Positions 37,148-47,088 are shown, counted from the stretch's first letter. The stretch: DNA of 64,000 nucleotides from Parvularcula bermudensis HTCC2503 (GCF_000152825.2 NC_014414.1:248001-312000), one strand, 5' to 3'. Notes: generated by a model not told the origin, from the sequence alone. Program-made: numbers and translations.

Positions 37148-38299
37148 ATGAGCATGCCTGATACCAAACCCGCCAACCCCTCCTTCTCCTCGGGACCTTG
37201 TGCCAAACGGCCCGGATGGGACATCGCCGCCCTGCGCACCGATGCGCTTGGTCGGTCGCACCGATCCTCGCTTGGAAAGGCGCGCCTGAAAGAAGCGATC
37301 GAGCTGACCCGCGACATCCTCGGCGTGCCGGACTCGCATCTGATCGGGATCGTCCCGGCCTCCGATACCGGCGCCTATGAGATGGCGATGTGGACGCTTC
37401 TTGGCGCCCGACCTGTGACCGCTCTCGCCTGGGAGAGCTTTGGCCAGGGCTGGGTCACCGATGCCGTCAAGCAGCTCAAGCTCGATGCTGAAATCGTGAC
37501 CGCCGATTATGGATCCCTGCCGGACCTATCGCGGATCGATATGAAGACGGATATTTTATTCACCTGGAACGGCACGACCAGCGGTGTGCGCGTGCCCAAT
37601 GGCGACTGGATCCGCGATGACCGCGAAGGGCTGACCCTCTGCGATGCGACCTCGGCGGCCTTCGCGCAGGACCTCCCCTTCGAAAAGCTCGATGTGGTCA
37701 CCTATTCCTGGCAGAAAGTCCTCGGCGGTGAAGCGCAGCACGGGATCTTGATCCTCGGCCCACGGGCGGTCGAGCGGCTCGAAACGCATCAACCGTCCTG
37801 GCCTCTGCCGAAAATCTTTCGTCTGACGAAAGGCGGCAAATTGATCTCCGGGATCTTTCAGGGGGAGACGATCAACACCCCCTCCATGCTGTGCAATGAA
37901 GATTATATCGACGCCCTCAAATGGGGTCAGTCTCTCGGCGGCCTTGAGGGACTTAAAGCGCGGGCGAATGAAAATGCCGGCACGTTGAGCGCATGGGTGG
38001 ATCGGACCGCTTGGGTCGACCACCTCGCCGCCGATCCCGCCAGCCGCTCCAACACCTCCGTCTGCCTTAAAATCGTCGACCCCAAGGTCACGGCGATGAG
38101 CGAGGACGATCAACGGGCGTTTCAAAAGAAACTTGAAAAGCGTCTCGCCGCAGAAGACGCCGCCTATGATATCGGCGCTTATCGTGACGCCCCTCCCGGT
38201 CTTCGCATCTGGTGCGGCGCAACGGTCGAAACCAAGGATATCAGTTTGCTGACCGAATGGCTCGACTGGGCCTTCGGCGAGGAAGTCGCTTCTCTCTAA
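37148..38299 (+). CDS. serC: Phosphoserine aminotransferase
   Basis: The 383-residue PLP enzyme makes 3-phosphoserine from phosphohydroxypyruvate and glutamate. It is the TIGR01365-type form found in alphaproteobacteria and methanogens: [14 protein letters not shown] at the N-terminus, [20 protein letters not shown] in parts, [22 protein letters not shown], and the PLP lysine in [17 protein letters not shown] 37148 is preferred; an ATG at 37136 adds four residues. It heads serC-serA-serB. In many alphaproteobacteria a conserved serC leader RNA precedes this gene; I could not establish it in the 167-base gap here. Confidence 0.95.
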   Translation: MSMPDTKPANPSFSSGPCAKRPGWDIAALRTDALGRSHRSSLGKARLKEAIELTRDILGVPDSHLIGIVPASDTGAYEMAMWTLLGARPVTALAWESFGQGWVTDAVKQLKLDAEIVTADYGSLPDLSRIDMKTDILFTWNGTTSGVRVPNGDWIRDDREGLTLCDATSAAFAQDLPFEKLDVVTYSWQKVLGGEAQHGILILGPRAVERLETHQPSWPLPKIFRLTKGGKLISGIFQGETINTPSMLCNEDYIDALKWGQSLGGLEGLKARANENAGTLSAWVDRTAWVDHLAADPASRSNTSVCLKIVDPKVTAMSEDDQRAFQKKLEKRLAAEDAAYDIGAYRDAPPGLRIWCGATVETKDISLLTEWLDWAFGEEVASL

Positions 38300-38416
38300 C
38301 CTTTCTTGCGGCTGCGCCCGGCGCGGCCCCCACCCCCTTCGCCGCCCCCCCTCAAGCAGGGCTTTCGGGCGGCGGAGGCCCAGCCAGAGCGCCCCTTGGC
38401 GCAAAAAAGCTCGCCC

Positions 38417-40000
38417 ATGAAACGCGTACTCATCTCCGACAAACTCTCCGAAGACGCCGTTGAGGTCCTCAAAACCCGCGGCATTGAGGTCACCTTCGAG
38501 CCCGGTCTTGGGAAAGACCCCGAAAAGCTGAAGGCCGCCCTCCCCGGCCACCACGGGATCGCCATCCGGTCGGCCACCAAAATGACGGCCGAGATGATCG
38601 AGGCCGGCACCGACCTGAAAGTGATCGGTCGGGCCGGGATCGGCGTCGACAATGTCGATATCGACGCCGCAACGGCAACCGGCATTGCGGTGATGAACAC
38701 CCCCTTCGGCAATGCCACCACCACCGCCGAGCACGCCATCGCCATGATGCTGTCCCTCGCCCGGCAAATTCCGCAGGCAAATGAAAGCACCCATCAGGGA
38801 AAATGGGAAAAGTCGCGGTTCATGGGCCGCGAGATTACCGGCAAGACCCTCGGCCTCATCGGGTGCGGGAATATTGGATCGATCGTCGCCGATCGCGCCC
38901 AAGGCTTGCATATGAAGGTCGTGGCGTTTGATCCGTTTCTGACCGAAGCGCGGGCCATCGACCTGGGGGTCGAGCGGGTTGAGCTCGACGACCTGCTCAA
39001 GCGCGCCGATTTCATCACCTTGCACACGCCGTTGACGGATCAAACCCGCAACATTCTGAGCAAGCAAGCACTTGCCAAGACGAAAAAGGGCGTGCGGATC
39101 ATCAATTGCGCCCGCGGCGGTCTGGTCGACGAAGAGGCCCTCTATGACGGTCTTGAGAGCGGGCATATCGCCGGTGCCGCCCTCGATGTGTTCGAGAAAG
39201 AGCCCGCAACCGAGCACAAATTGTTCGGCCGCGACGATGTCATCTGTACCCCTCATTTGGGCGCAGCGACCACCGAGGCCCAGGAGAATGTGGCGATCCA
39301 GATCGCCGAGCAAATCGCTGACTACCTGCTGACCGGGGCCGTCACCAACGCCCTGAACATGCCGTCGGTCAGTGCCGAGGAAGCCCCCAAATTGCGTCCC
39401 TATATCGACCTTGCGGGGCGCCTTGGCGGACTTGCCGGGCAATTGGCGCCCGGCGCCGTCACAGGGGTTGAGATGGCGTTTGCAGGGACCGCGGCGAGCC
39501 TGAACCCTGCGCCGATGACGGCGGCCGCGCTGACGGCTGTCCTTCGCCCGGCCATGCGAGAGGCGGTGAACAGCGTCAATGCGGGGCAATTGGCCAAGCA
39601 GCGGGGCATTCAGGTATCGGAGACCCGTACCGAGACCTCACCGAATTTTGGCTCGACCGTGAGCGTAAAGCTGACCACCGACAAAGGCGAGTTGAGCGTC
39701 ACCGGTGCCCTGTTCGGTGGCGAGCCGCGCGCGGTGCGGATCGGTAATGTCCGGCTCGAATCGAACTTTGCGCCGCATATGCTCTACGTTCAGAACAAGG
39801 ACAAACCGGGCTTTATCGGCAATCTCGGCAAACTGCTGTCGAGCAAGGACATCAATATCGCGACGTTCAATCTGGGCCGTGCCGCGCCGGGGGGAACCGC
39901 CTACGCCCTTTTGGCGGTTGATCAGCCCTTGGACGATGACACCCTTAAGGCCCTGAGTGATCTGCCCCAGATCGACGAAGCCCGTATGCTGAGCTTTTAA
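38417..40000 (+). CDS. serA: D-3-phosphoglycerate dehydrogenase
   Basis: The 527-residue form catalyses the first step of serine synthesis. It has the long type I layout: a substrate/NAD domain (VIGRAGIGVDNVDIDAA, GKTLGLIGCGNIGSIVADRA, NCARGGLVDEEALYDGL, DVICTPHLGAAT with the catalytic His), an intervening domain (about 320-450) and a C-terminal ACT domain (MLYVQNKDKPGFIGNLGKLL) that binds serine. ATG 38417 begins the conserved MKRVLISDKLS. A 117-base gap follows serC, and the serB start lies two bases after the stop. Confidence 0.96.
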   Translation: MKRVLISDKLSEDAVEVLKTRGIEVTFEPGLGKDPEKLKAALPGHHGIAIRSATKMTAEMIEAGTDLKVIGRAGIGVDNVDIDAATATGIAVMNTPFGNATTTAEHAIAMMLSLARQIPQANESTHQGKWEKSRFMGREITGKTLGLIGCGNIGSIVADRAQGLHMKVVAFDPFLTEARAIDLGVERVELDDLLKRADFITLHTPLTDQTRNILSKQALAKTKKGVRIINCARGGLVDEEALYDGLESGHIAGAALDVFEKEPATEHKLFGRDDVICTPHLGAATTEAQENVAIQIAEQIADYLLTGAVTNALNMPSVSAEEAPKLRPYIDLAGRLGGLAGQLAPGAVTGVEMAFAGTAASLNPAPMTAAALTAVLRPAMREAVNSVNAGQLAKQRGIQVSETRTETSPNFGSTVSVKLTTDKGELSVTGALFGGEPRAVRIGNVRLESNFAPHMLYVQNKDKPGFIGNLGKLLSSKDINIATFNLGRAAPGGTAYALLAVDQPLDDDTLKALSDLPQIDEARMLSF

Positions 40001-40002
40001 GC

Positions 40003-40866
40003 GTGGCGTCCCCTGCGGTTTGCTTTATCGGCGTTGGGGCCCTCGACCGCGCTGAGGCCCTGTCGGCCGTCGGCCCCAATGCGCCTGTAACAGACCTTGG
40101 CGGGGCCGCGCTGGTCAACATGCCGGTCGGCGAAGCGGTGAAAGACGCCATGGCCGCAGCGCGGGCCGACGGCCTCGATGCGGCGTATCTGCCCCATGGG
40201 GCCCGCCCGGTCCGACTTCTCCTGGCGGACATGGACTCAACGGTGATCGGCCAGGAGTGCCTTGACGAGCTGGCCGACAAGGCCGGCCATGGGGAGGCGG
40301 TGAAGGCGATCACCGAGCAGGCCATGCGTGGCGAGCTCAATTTCGAAGAGGCCCTCAGGGACCGTGTTGCGACCCTCAAAGACCTGCCGGCGAGCGTTGT
40401 CGATGAGGTGTTGGCCGAGCGAATTACCCTCGACCCGGGGGTCCAGATCCTGACCGCCACCCTGCGGCGATTAGGGGCCAAAACCGTCCTGGTCTCAGGG
40501 GGCTTCACGGTCTTTACAGGCCCGATTGCCGCGCGGGCGGGATTCGACGCCCATTTCAGTAACCGCCTCGAGATCGAGGACGATCGCTTCACCGGTGAGG
40601 TCCTGCCGCCGATTCTCGGGCGGGAGGCCAAAAAAGAACGGCTCATGGCGGAACTCTCCGCCCTCGGTCTGTCCACCGCGGATGCCCTATGCGTCGGGGA
40701 TGGCGCGAATGATCTCGCCATGGTGACGGCGGTGCCCCACGGCGTCGCCTACCATGCCAAACCGGTTGTCGCCGAAGCCGCGCCGGTCAGGATCGACCAC
40801 CACGATCTCTCCGCCCTCCTCTACCTCCAGGGCATTGCGCGATCCGACTGGGCCGATCCTCGCTAG
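40003..40866 (+). CDS. serB: Phosphoserine phosphatase
   Basis: The 287-residue HAD-family enzyme carries out the last step of serine synthesis. Motif I LLADMDSTVIGQECLDE holds the nucleophile Asp; motif II is LVSGGFTVFT; motif III/IV is LCVGDGANDLAMV. The first about 75 residues are an ACT-like domain common in bacterial SerB. It starts with GTG two bases after the serA stop, so translation is coupled. With serC and serA it gives the complete phosphorylated pathway in one operon. Confidence 0.94.
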   Translation: MASPAVCFIGVGALDRAEALSAVGPNAPVTDLGGAALVNMPVGEAVKDAMAAARADGLDAAYLPHGARPVRLLLADMDSTVIGQECLDELADKAGHGEAVKAITEQAMRGELNFEEALRDRVATLKDLPASVVDEVLAERITLDPGVQILTATLRRLGAKTVLVSGGFTVFTGPIAARAGFDAHFSNRLEIEDDRFTGEVLPPILGREAKKERLMAELSALGLSTADALCVGDGANDLAMVTAVPHGVAYHAKPVVAEAAPVRIDHHDLSALLYLQGIARSDWADPR

Positions 40867-41065
40867 AGGCTGCCTCTTCCCCCAATTGCAGGCGGGTCTC
40901 ATCGAACGGGATGGCGGTGCCCCCATCCGAAGACGGATTGCCCCCAAAATGCCCCGCCCCTCTCCAATCACGCCCCCAATGACGAAGCGGTAAGGTCATG
41001 GTTTCGCCCGGTTCTCGCCCGATTTGGCGCGTTCAGTACGGTTAACGAGAACAAAGGATAGTGCC

Positions 41066-41647
41066 ATGTCCGTCCCCCTCAATATCTGTGCAGTCCTTGC
41101 TGCGGGGCTCTTCACCGCCTCAGCCGGATTGAGTGCCGTCCAGGCCCAACCCGCCAAGCCAGGTGCCCAAGCCGTCGGCTATTTGAAAGGCGTTGCGGCG
41201 GCCAAGGGCCACCCCGTTCCCCGTCCCTTTGCCAATGCCCGCTATCCTGGGGCGCAGGCTGTGGGATATGCCAAGGGATTCGCCGCGGCCAAGGGGTACC
41301 GCCCCGCCCCGGCACCGCGCATCGTCTATGCCCCGCCCCGCGCCTATAGCCCGTCCTATGTGCCGCCGCGGCCGGTTCACCCCGGGGCCCGGGCCATCGG
41401 CTACGCCAAGGGCTATGCCGATGCCAGCCGCGCCGCGCAGCCCCCTGCGGCCTATCCCGCCCCCCCGGCCTATGCCGCTCCGGTCTATGCGCCGGCGCCG
41501 GCCTATGGGGCGCCCGCTTACGGCTATGCGCCTTATGCGGCGGCACCGCAGCCCTATGCGTATACGGATAAACCGTTCAAGGCCGCCGCGGCAGACGCCC
41601 TGCGTCAGGTCGTCCAAGCAGAGATCTATCAGGCATATTACGATTGA
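41066..41647 (+). CDS. Exported Pro/Ala/Tyr-rich protein with three GYxKG repeats
   Basis: I do not recognise the family. The 193-residue precursor has a signal peptide (residues 1-27, ending AVQAQ). Three copies of a 16-residue unit follow at 32-47, 61-76 and 106-121: PGAQAVGYLKGVAAAK, PGAQAVGYAKGFAAAK and PGARAIGYAKGYADAS. Between and after them are proline/tyrosine-rich stretches (APPAYAAPVYAPAPAYG and similar). A helical C-terminus ends in EIYQAYYD. Such composition suggests an envelope or surface protein held by the repeats. It stands alone after serB (199-base gap) and ends at a strong terminator. Confidence 0.72.
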   Translation: MSVPLNICAVLAAGLFTASAGLSAVQAQPAKPGAQAVGYLKGVAAAKGHPVPRPFANARYPGAQAVGYAKGFAAAKGYRPAPAPRIVYAPPRAYSPSYVPPRPVHPGARAIGYAKGYADASRAAQPPAAYPAPPAYAAPVYAPAPAYGAPAYGYAPYAAAPQPYAYTDKPFKAAAADALRQVVQAEIYQAYYD

Positions 41648-41720
41648 TCAGGCGGCCGCCCGACCTGTTGGGACAATGCGCTCTCTCCGGCGTTGGGCGA
41701 GAGAAAAGGGCACCCGAAGA

Positions 41721-41750
41721 GGGGGGCGGCGTGGACGCCCCCCCTTTTTT
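41721..41750 (+). terminator. Rho-independent terminator of the repeat-protein gene
   Basis: GGGGGGCG (41721-41728) pairs with CGCCCCCC (41736-41743) around a seven-base loop, with T6 at 41745-41750. The T run overlaps the nuoG stop codon (TAA, complement of 41749-41751), so the convergent genes share these bases. Confidence 0.9.
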
Positions 41751-43866
41751 ATTCCGCTGCCAGGAGCCCTTGGGGGGCCACAAAGGTCTGGTGACATTCC
41801 CGCATGGTCTCACTCGCCCGGGCAATCGGATTGGTCAGCCAATAGCTCGTGAAAGGGGGGACAAAGGCGGCGTCCCCATCCGCCGCCCCTTGGTAGAGGG
41901 TCTGGTCGAGCGCCGCGACCGGGGATACCGTCCCGATGGCGCCGAACACCTCATTGTCCTCAATCATCGCCTGCCGCACTGCAAAGAGGTCGTCATAGGG
42001 CAAGGTCTGTCCCAGGACCTGGCTCAATGCCCGCAGGATCGCCCAATTGGCCTTGGCCTCACCGAAGGGGTGATAGGCCTGGTTGGTGAGTTGCACACGG
42101 CCTTCTGTATTCACAAAGGTGCCGGATTCTTCTGTATACGCCGCCCCGGGCAGGATGACATCGGCGACCCGCGCGCCCGCATCCCCATGGTGGCCCTGAT
42201 AGATGACAAAGGCGTTCTTCAGCAGATCGGTATCGAACTCGTCCGCCCCCAAATTGTAGACGACATCGATATCGCCGGACTCTGCCCCTGAAATGATATC
42301 GGAGAAGCCTTTGCCGCCTTCGCCCGGCAAAAAGCCGATATCGAGGCCGCCCACACGGGCCGCCGCGCTGTGCAACACATTGAGCCCGTTCCAGTCGCCT
42401 TGCTCTGCGCCGAGGGCCCCGATCTGCGCGGCGAGGGTGAGGAGACTGTTCATCGTCCCCGCCCCGCCGCGGACAAAGGCCCCTGCCCCGGCAATGATCA
42501 TCGGTTTTTTCGCCTTGCTCAGACGATCAAGGAACGCCGGCTCTATATCGCCGATGACCGACGGATCGTGCCCCAGATGACGAGTCTCATAACTCAGATC
42601 GACCTTCGGTCCGATCACCCCGATCTCGACCGACAGATCTTGCAGATACCGCTTACGAATACGCGCATTCAGGACCGGCGCCTCGATTCGGGGGTTGGTC
42701 CCCACAAGGAGGATCATATCCGCCTCGTCGATGGCCGCGATTGAGGCGCCGAAGATATAGGAACCGCGCGGCGCCCGCTCCCCATTCGGGAGGACGCCGA
42801 GCATGCTCCCCTCCTGGCGGCAATCCCGGTGCGGCGTGCCCCATTTATCGGTCAGGTCCTTGAGGGCCTTCAGGGCCTCCACCGGCACCAAATCCCCGGC
42901 AATCGCCGCGATTTTCTCCGAAGGAACAGCTTTGACCTTGGCGGCGATAGCATCGAACGCCTCCGGCCAGCTCACCGGCTGAAGCTTACCGTCTTTACGC
43001 ACATAGGGACGGTCGAGGCGGCGCTTGCGCAGTCCGTCCCAGATGAAGCGGGACTTATCGCCGATCCATTCCTCATTGATGCCATTATGGATCCGCGGCA
43101 GGATTCGCAGCACCTCCCGTCCACGGGCGTCCACCCGGATGGCACTGCCCAGCGCATCCATCACGTCGACCGTCTCCGTCTTGATCAATTCCCACGGCCG
43201 CGCGGTGAAGGCATAGGGTTTGGAGGTGAGCGCCCCCACGGGACAGATGTCGATCAGGTTCCCCGACAACTCCGTATCGACGGCCTTTTCGAGATAGGGG
43301 GTGATTTCCGCATTCTCGCCGCGATTGACGAGGCCGAGATCATTGACCCCCGCCACCTCCGTCGCGAAGCGCACACAACGGGTACACTGAATGCACCGCG
43401 TCATGACGGTTTTGATCAGCGGCCCCATATGCTTCTCTTCGACCGCACGCTTGTTCTCAAGGAAGCGGCTTTCGCCCGCGCCATAGGCGATCGCCTGATC
43501 CTGAAGGTCACATTCCCCGCCCTGGTCGCAGATCGGGCAGTCGAGGGGGTGATTGATGAGCAAGAATTCCATCACCCCTTCACGCGCCTTTTTCACCATC
43601 GGGGTATTTGTGAACAGCTCCGGCGGCGCGCCTTCAGGGCCGGGACGCAGATCGCGAACATTCTGGGCGCAGGAGGCCACGGGCTTAGGCGGGCCGCCTT
43701 TGACCTCGATCAGGCACATCCGGCAGTTCCCCGCCACCGACAGCCGCTCATGGTAGCAAAACCGCGGAATTTCCTCTCCGGCGAGTTCGCAAGCCTGGAG
43801 AAGGGTCAGATTGGGATCGACGTCGATTTCTTCGCCATTGACCTTGATCGTGCGGGTATCGGCCAT
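41749..43866 (-). CDS. nuoG: NADH-quinone oxidoreductase subunit G
   Basis: The 705-residue subunit carries the N1b, N5 and N4 iron-sulfur clusters of complex I. N-terminal ferredoxin part: CYHERLSVAGNCRMCLIEV and VASCAQNV; then the His/Cys cluster in HPLDCPICDQGGECDLQD and the 4Fe-4S set CIQCTRCVRFATE with later DICPVGALT. The rest is a molybdopterin-oxidoreductase-like domain that no longer binds the cofactor. AAGGAGA precedes the ATG. It is separated from nuoF by five genes and from nuoH by four, although those three are neighbours in most relatives. Confidence 0.97.
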   Translation of the reverse strand: MADTRTIKVNGEEIDVDPNLTLLQACELAGEEIPRFCYHERLSVAGNCRMCLIEVKGGPPKPVASCAQNVRDLRPGPEGAPPELFTNTPMVKKAREGVMEFLLINHPLDCPICDQGGECDLQDQAIAYGAGESRFLENKRAVEEKHMGPLIKTVMTRCIQCTRCVRFATEVAGVNDLGLVNRGENAEITPYLEKAVDTELSGNLIDICPVGALTSKPYAFTARPWELIKTETVDVMDALGSAIRVDARGREVLRILPRIHNGINEEWIGDKSRFIWDGLRKRRLDRPYVRKDGKLQPVSWPEAFDAIAAKVKAVPSEKIAAIAGDLVPVEALKALKDLTDKWGTPHRDCRQEGSMLGVLPNGERAPRGSYIFGASIAAIDEADMILLVGTNPRIEAPVLNARIRKRYLQDLSVEIGVIGPKVDLSYETRHLGHDPSVIGDIEPAFLDRLSKAKKPMIIAGAGAFVRGGAGTMNSLLTLAAQIGALGAEQGDWNGLNVLHSAAARVGGLDIGFLPGEGGKGFSDIISGAESGDIDVVYNLGADEFDTDLLKNAFVIYQGHHGDAGARVADVILPGAAYTEESGTFVNTEGRVQLTNQAYHPFGEAKANWAILRALSQVLGQTLPYDDLFAVRQAMIEDNEVFGAIGTVSPVAALDQTLYQGAADGDAAFVPPFTSYWLTNPIARASETMRECHQTFVAPQGLLAAE

Positions 43867-44150
43867 TTGCGGGGGTCTCCTTGATGCATCAGGGCAGCGC
43901 AGCCGGGGACAAGACGCCGCCTCATAAAGCGTTCCCCCCCTTTACGCCAAACCGCGCCCGACGAAAGGGGCGAAGCGTCCCCTTCCCCCCATGGCGCGGG
44001 CGCCAAGCCAGGACCGGCGGGCGGCCAGACAGAACGACGGCCCCCGCCGGCAACCCCGCTTTCATGCGCCGCGCGCCCGGCTTCAGTCACCTATTCCCCA
44101 TCGGTGCGGCGATGGCGTAGCGTATTCCCGACCGTTTCAGGATCCAGCCC

Positions 44151-45815
44151 ATGTCCAGCACCCCTCAAGACGTCAATCACACCTTTGACGATGACGACCT
44201 GTCCATTCTCACGACCTATGGCACCGTCAAAGCCCATGAGGCGGGCGAGATTCTCGTCCCCTCGGGCACATCGAAGGCCGATTGTCTCGTGACTCTTTCG
44301 GGGCAGACCCACATTTTCGTGATCTCGGGCCAAGAGGAAAGCCGGGTCGGCTATATGGAACGGGGCCAGTTCGCCGGCGACCTCTCCGTGCTGACCGGCG
44401 GGGTGACCTTCGCCCGGACGGTGATGGGCGAAGCGGGGGAGGTCCTGCACATTCCCCATGATCGTTTCAAACGGCTTCTGGTGGAACGCTCCGCCCTGTC
44501 GGATGTCTTCGTCAGGGTTTTGACCGCGCGGCGGGAATTCGGGAAAAGTCGCGCCAACCGCTCGATCATCCTCATCGGGCCCGGACGCCAGAGGGAGACC
44601 TTTGCCCTGCGCCGCCTGCTTGAACGGCAGAGCGTCCCCCACACCCTTGTCGACCCCACCCTCGATGAAGAAGCCGGCGAAGGCGTGATGCGAGTCCACG
44701 GCCTCGGCCCAGAGGATCTCCCCGCCGTCCTCCTCGGTGAGAAGGAGCCGATGCGGGCGCCGACCCCGTCGGCCTTGGCGGAGGCCCTGGGCCTTGACCT
44801 CGTCGCCGATGGCACCACCACCGATGTGCTCGTCATCGGTGCAGGACCGGCTGGCCTCGCCGCGTCAGTCTATGCCGGGTCGGAAGGGCTATCGGTCTTG
44901 ACCCTCGACGGGGACGCCCCCGGCGGACAGGCGGGGACCTCCTCCAAGATCGAAAACTATCTGGGATTCCCGACAGGCATCTCAGGTCAGGAACTGGCCG
45001 ACCGCGCCTCAGTCCAGGCTCAAAAGTTCGGTGTGCAGATGGCCGCGCCTGCCGAAGTGGCCTCATTGCAGGTCGAGGATAAACTCTACCGGGTGGCCCT
45101 TGAAGACGGACGCGAAGTTGCTGCCCGTTCGGTGGTCATCGCAACGGGGGCCCGATACCGCCGCCTCGATATCGATCACCTCGAGGACTTCGAAGGGCGC
45201 GGCATCTATTACGGGGCCACCCCCATGGAAGCGCAGCTTTGTGGCGGCCGAGAGGTGGCGATCGTCGGGGCGGGGAACTCCGCCGGCCAGGGGGCGGTCT
45301 TCTTGTCGCACACCGCAAAGGCCGTTCACGTCGTCTATCGCCGCGCCGATATCCGAGAGACGATGTCGGAATACCTCGTTCGGCGCCTGGAAGAGACCCC
45401 GAATATCATTCTCCACCCTGAACGAGAGGTCGTTGCCCTCTACGGTGACAATGATGGCCTCCTGGAAAAGGTGGATTTCATCAACCACGCCACCGGCTCT
45501 ACCGAAACCTGTGACTGCGGCTTCCTGTTTTTGTTCATTGGGGCGCGTCCGTGCACCGATTGGTTGCAGGGCAGACTTGCCACAGACGATCGGGGCTTTT
45601 TGAAAACCGGCGCGGATCTGACGAATATGGAACTGGTCAAGGCGCAATGGTCTATGGACCGCATGCCGACGAAATACGAGACAAGCCTGCCGCGGGTCTA
45701 CGCCGTCGGCGACGTGCGGACGGGGTCGATCAAGCGGGTGGCCAGCGCCGTCGGCGAAGGTTCGGTCGTGGTCAGCGATATCCACCGCGCCCTGGGGGAG
45801 CTGGCGGCGTCGTAA
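44151..45815 (+). CDS. Cyclic-nucleotide-binding-domain thioredoxin-reductase-like flavoprotein
   Basis: The 554-residue protein has three domains. Residues about 12-125 form a cAMP/CRP-type beta-roll (GEILVPSGT, GYMERGQFAGDLSVLTGG). Residues about 137-210 form a thioredoxin/glutaredoxin-like fold (RSIILIGPGRQRETFALRRLL) without the CxxC. Residues 222-550 are a thioredoxin-reductase fold: FAD site VLVIGAGPAGLAA, NADPH site VAIVGAGNSAGQGA, C-terminal AVGDVRTGSIKRVASAVGEG. In true TrxR a CATC motif sits after the GVSY strand; here the stretch is GIYYGATPMEAQLCG, with no dithiol. It may pass electrons elsewhere or sense redox state with cyclic nucleotide control. Confidence 0.85.
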   Translation: MSSTPQDVNHTFDDDDLSILTTYGTVKAHEAGEILVPSGTSKADCLVTLSGQTHIFVISGQEESRVGYMERGQFAGDLSVLTGGVTFARTVMGEAGEVLHIPHDRFKRLLVERSALSDVFVRVLTARREFGKSRANRSIILIGPGRQRETFALRRLLERQSVPHTLVDPTLDEEAGEGVMRVHGLGPEDLPAVLLGEKEPMRAPTPSALAEALGLDLVADGTTTDVLVIGAGPAGLAASVYAGSEGLSVLTLDGDAPGGQAGTSSKIENYLGFPTGISGQELADRASVQAQKFGVQMAAPAEVASLQVEDKLYRVALEDGREVAARSVVIATGARYRRLDIDHLEDFEGRGIYYGATPMEAQLCGGREVAIVGAGNSAGQGAVFLSHTAKAVHVVYRRADIRETMSEYLVRRLEETPNIILHPEREVVALYGDNDGLLEKVDFINHATGSTETCDCGFLFLFIGARPCTDWLQGRLATDDRGFLKTGADLTNMELVKAQWSMDRMPTKYETSLPRVYAVGDVRTGSIKRVASAVGEGSVVVSDIHRALGELAAS

Positions 45816-45851
45816 AGCGCGCCACCGAAGCGGCGGAGAATTGTTTCTCTC

Positions 45852-46196
45852 TTACGGAGAGGAAAGCGAGGGGCCGACCCCGGCCCGCTCCAGCTCCGCA
45901 TCCAGTCGTCCGCTGACCCAAAGGACGGACATCCAGATATCGCCGCGGAGTGACCAGAGGGGATAGGTAAGGGTGGCGGGTTTATTGCGCTCGATAAACG
46001 CATGGGAGATCCAGGCAGGTCCATAGCCCGCAAGGGGGGCGGCCAGCAGCAACCAAGGCAAATCCAACACCAACACCGTCAAAAACGTCAGCACCGTCAG
46101 CCCAACACCGGCAATGTGGAAGAAGCGCGTTCGCGGCCGCGCATGCTGTCGCAAATAGAAGGGAAAAAATTCTGCGAAGGTCTGATACTCTCTCAT
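45852..46196 (-). CDS. DUF962/Mpo1-like membrane protein
   Basis: The 114-residue protein matches the DUF962 (Mpo1/YGL010w) pattern: FAEFFPFYLRQHARPRTRFFHIAG with the conserved histidines, two hydrophobic helices (about 30-62), then GYGPAWISHAFIERNKPATLTYPLWSLRGD in parts. Yeast Mpo1 is a dioxygenase in alpha-oxidation of 2-hydroxy fatty acids; the bacterial role is unproven. It follows ttcA by 16 bases and ends the minus-strand operon that begins with nuoE. Confidence 0.85.
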   Translation of the reverse strand: MREYQTFAEFFPFYLRQHARPRTRFFHIAGVGLTVLTFLTVLVLDLPWLLLAAPLAGYGPAWISHAFIERNKPATLTYPLWSLRGDIWMSVLWVSGRLDAELERAGVGPSLSSP

Positions 46197-46212
46197 AATG
46201 TGTCCCTATCTT

Positions 46213-47052
46213 TTATTTATTGCTCTTCGGTTCACAACTAAAACTAGAAAAGTCGAAATGACTGTCGTCCAGCAAATGGCTAGGCCTGATCGTGCCCAAT
46301 GCCCTTAGGATCGTGTCGGATCGACCAGGATGCGCCAAGTCCCAAGAGGCGATCATCGCCTTCATGGTTTGCCGCGCCATCCCGTCCTGGCTGCCGCACA
46401 GCGTGCAGGGGATAATCGGATAGGCCATGTCCTCGGCAAATCGGACGATGTCCGCCTCCCGCACGAGGGTGAGGGGGCGGACGACCTGCACATCGCCCTC
46501 ATCGTTCATCAGATTGGGCGACATTGCCTCCAACCGACCGCCGTGAAAAAGGTTGAGGAAGAAGGTCTCTAGAATATCGTCAGCATGGTGACCAAGGGCG
46601 ATGGCATCGCACCCTTCCTCCCGCGCCATGCGATAAAGATGCCCCCGGCGCAGACGGGAGCAGAGGGTACACAAGGTCTGGCCCGGCGCGGTTTTCTCGA
46701 TAACGGTGCTATAGGTGTCGCGTCGGTCGATACGGTGGGCGAGCCCAAGGCCCTCAAGATAGTGCGGCAGAACCTCGGTGGGAAAGCCTGGCTGCGCCTG
46801 GTCGAGATTGGCGGCGACGAGGTCAACATCGAGTCGCCCTTGCGCCTTCAGATCCATCAGCAGGGTCAAGAGAGTGTAGCTATCCTTGCCGCCGGAAAGA
46901 CAAACGAGCCACCGGGCACCGGGTTTTGAGACCATCGCATAGCGGCTGATCGCCTCCTCGGTCAGGCGGACAAGTCGCTTACGCCGCTTGCGAAACGCGG
47001 TCGTATCGGGGGCCGTGTCATAAAGGCGGGAGAGATCGGTCGTCGCCATCAT
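46213..47052 (-). CDS. ttcA: tRNA 2-thiocytidine(32) synthetase
   Basis: The 279-residue ATP-dependent enzyme thiolates cytidine 32 of tRNA. The PP-loop is [14 protein letters not shown]; the 4Fe-4S cluster ligands are in [12 protein letters not shown] (CxxC form) and a third cysteine in [33 protein letters not shown] is the other conserved block. ATG 47052 and the adjoining ATG 47049 are both possible after GGAG. Unrelated to complex I, it lies in the same minus-strand series after nuoF and a GNAT gene (36-base gap). Confidence 0.93.
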   Translation of the reverse strand: MMATTDLSRLYDTAPDTTAFRKRRKRLVRLTEEAISRYAMVSKPGARWLVCLSGGKDSYTLLTLLMDLKAQGRLDVDLVAANLDQAQPGFPTEVLPHYLEGLGLAHRIDRRDTYSTVIEKTAPGQTLCTLCSRLRRGHLYRMAREEGCDAIALGHHADDILETFFLNLFHGGRLEAMSPNLMNDEGDVQVVRPLTLVREADIVRFAEDMAYPIIPCTLCGSQDGMARQTMKAMIASWDLAHPGRSDTILRALGTIRPSHLLDDSHFDFSSFSCEPKSNK

Positions 47053-47088
47053 ACCTTCTCCCCCCACCATGACCGCCCCTTTGCGACG

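Noticed and set aside
37556-39589. Long minus-strand open frame of 677 codons across serC and serA
   Set aside because: It is antisense to two firmly identified enzymes and has the Gly/Arg/Asp-rich composition typical of a complementary frame in high-GC DNA; no motif is visible.
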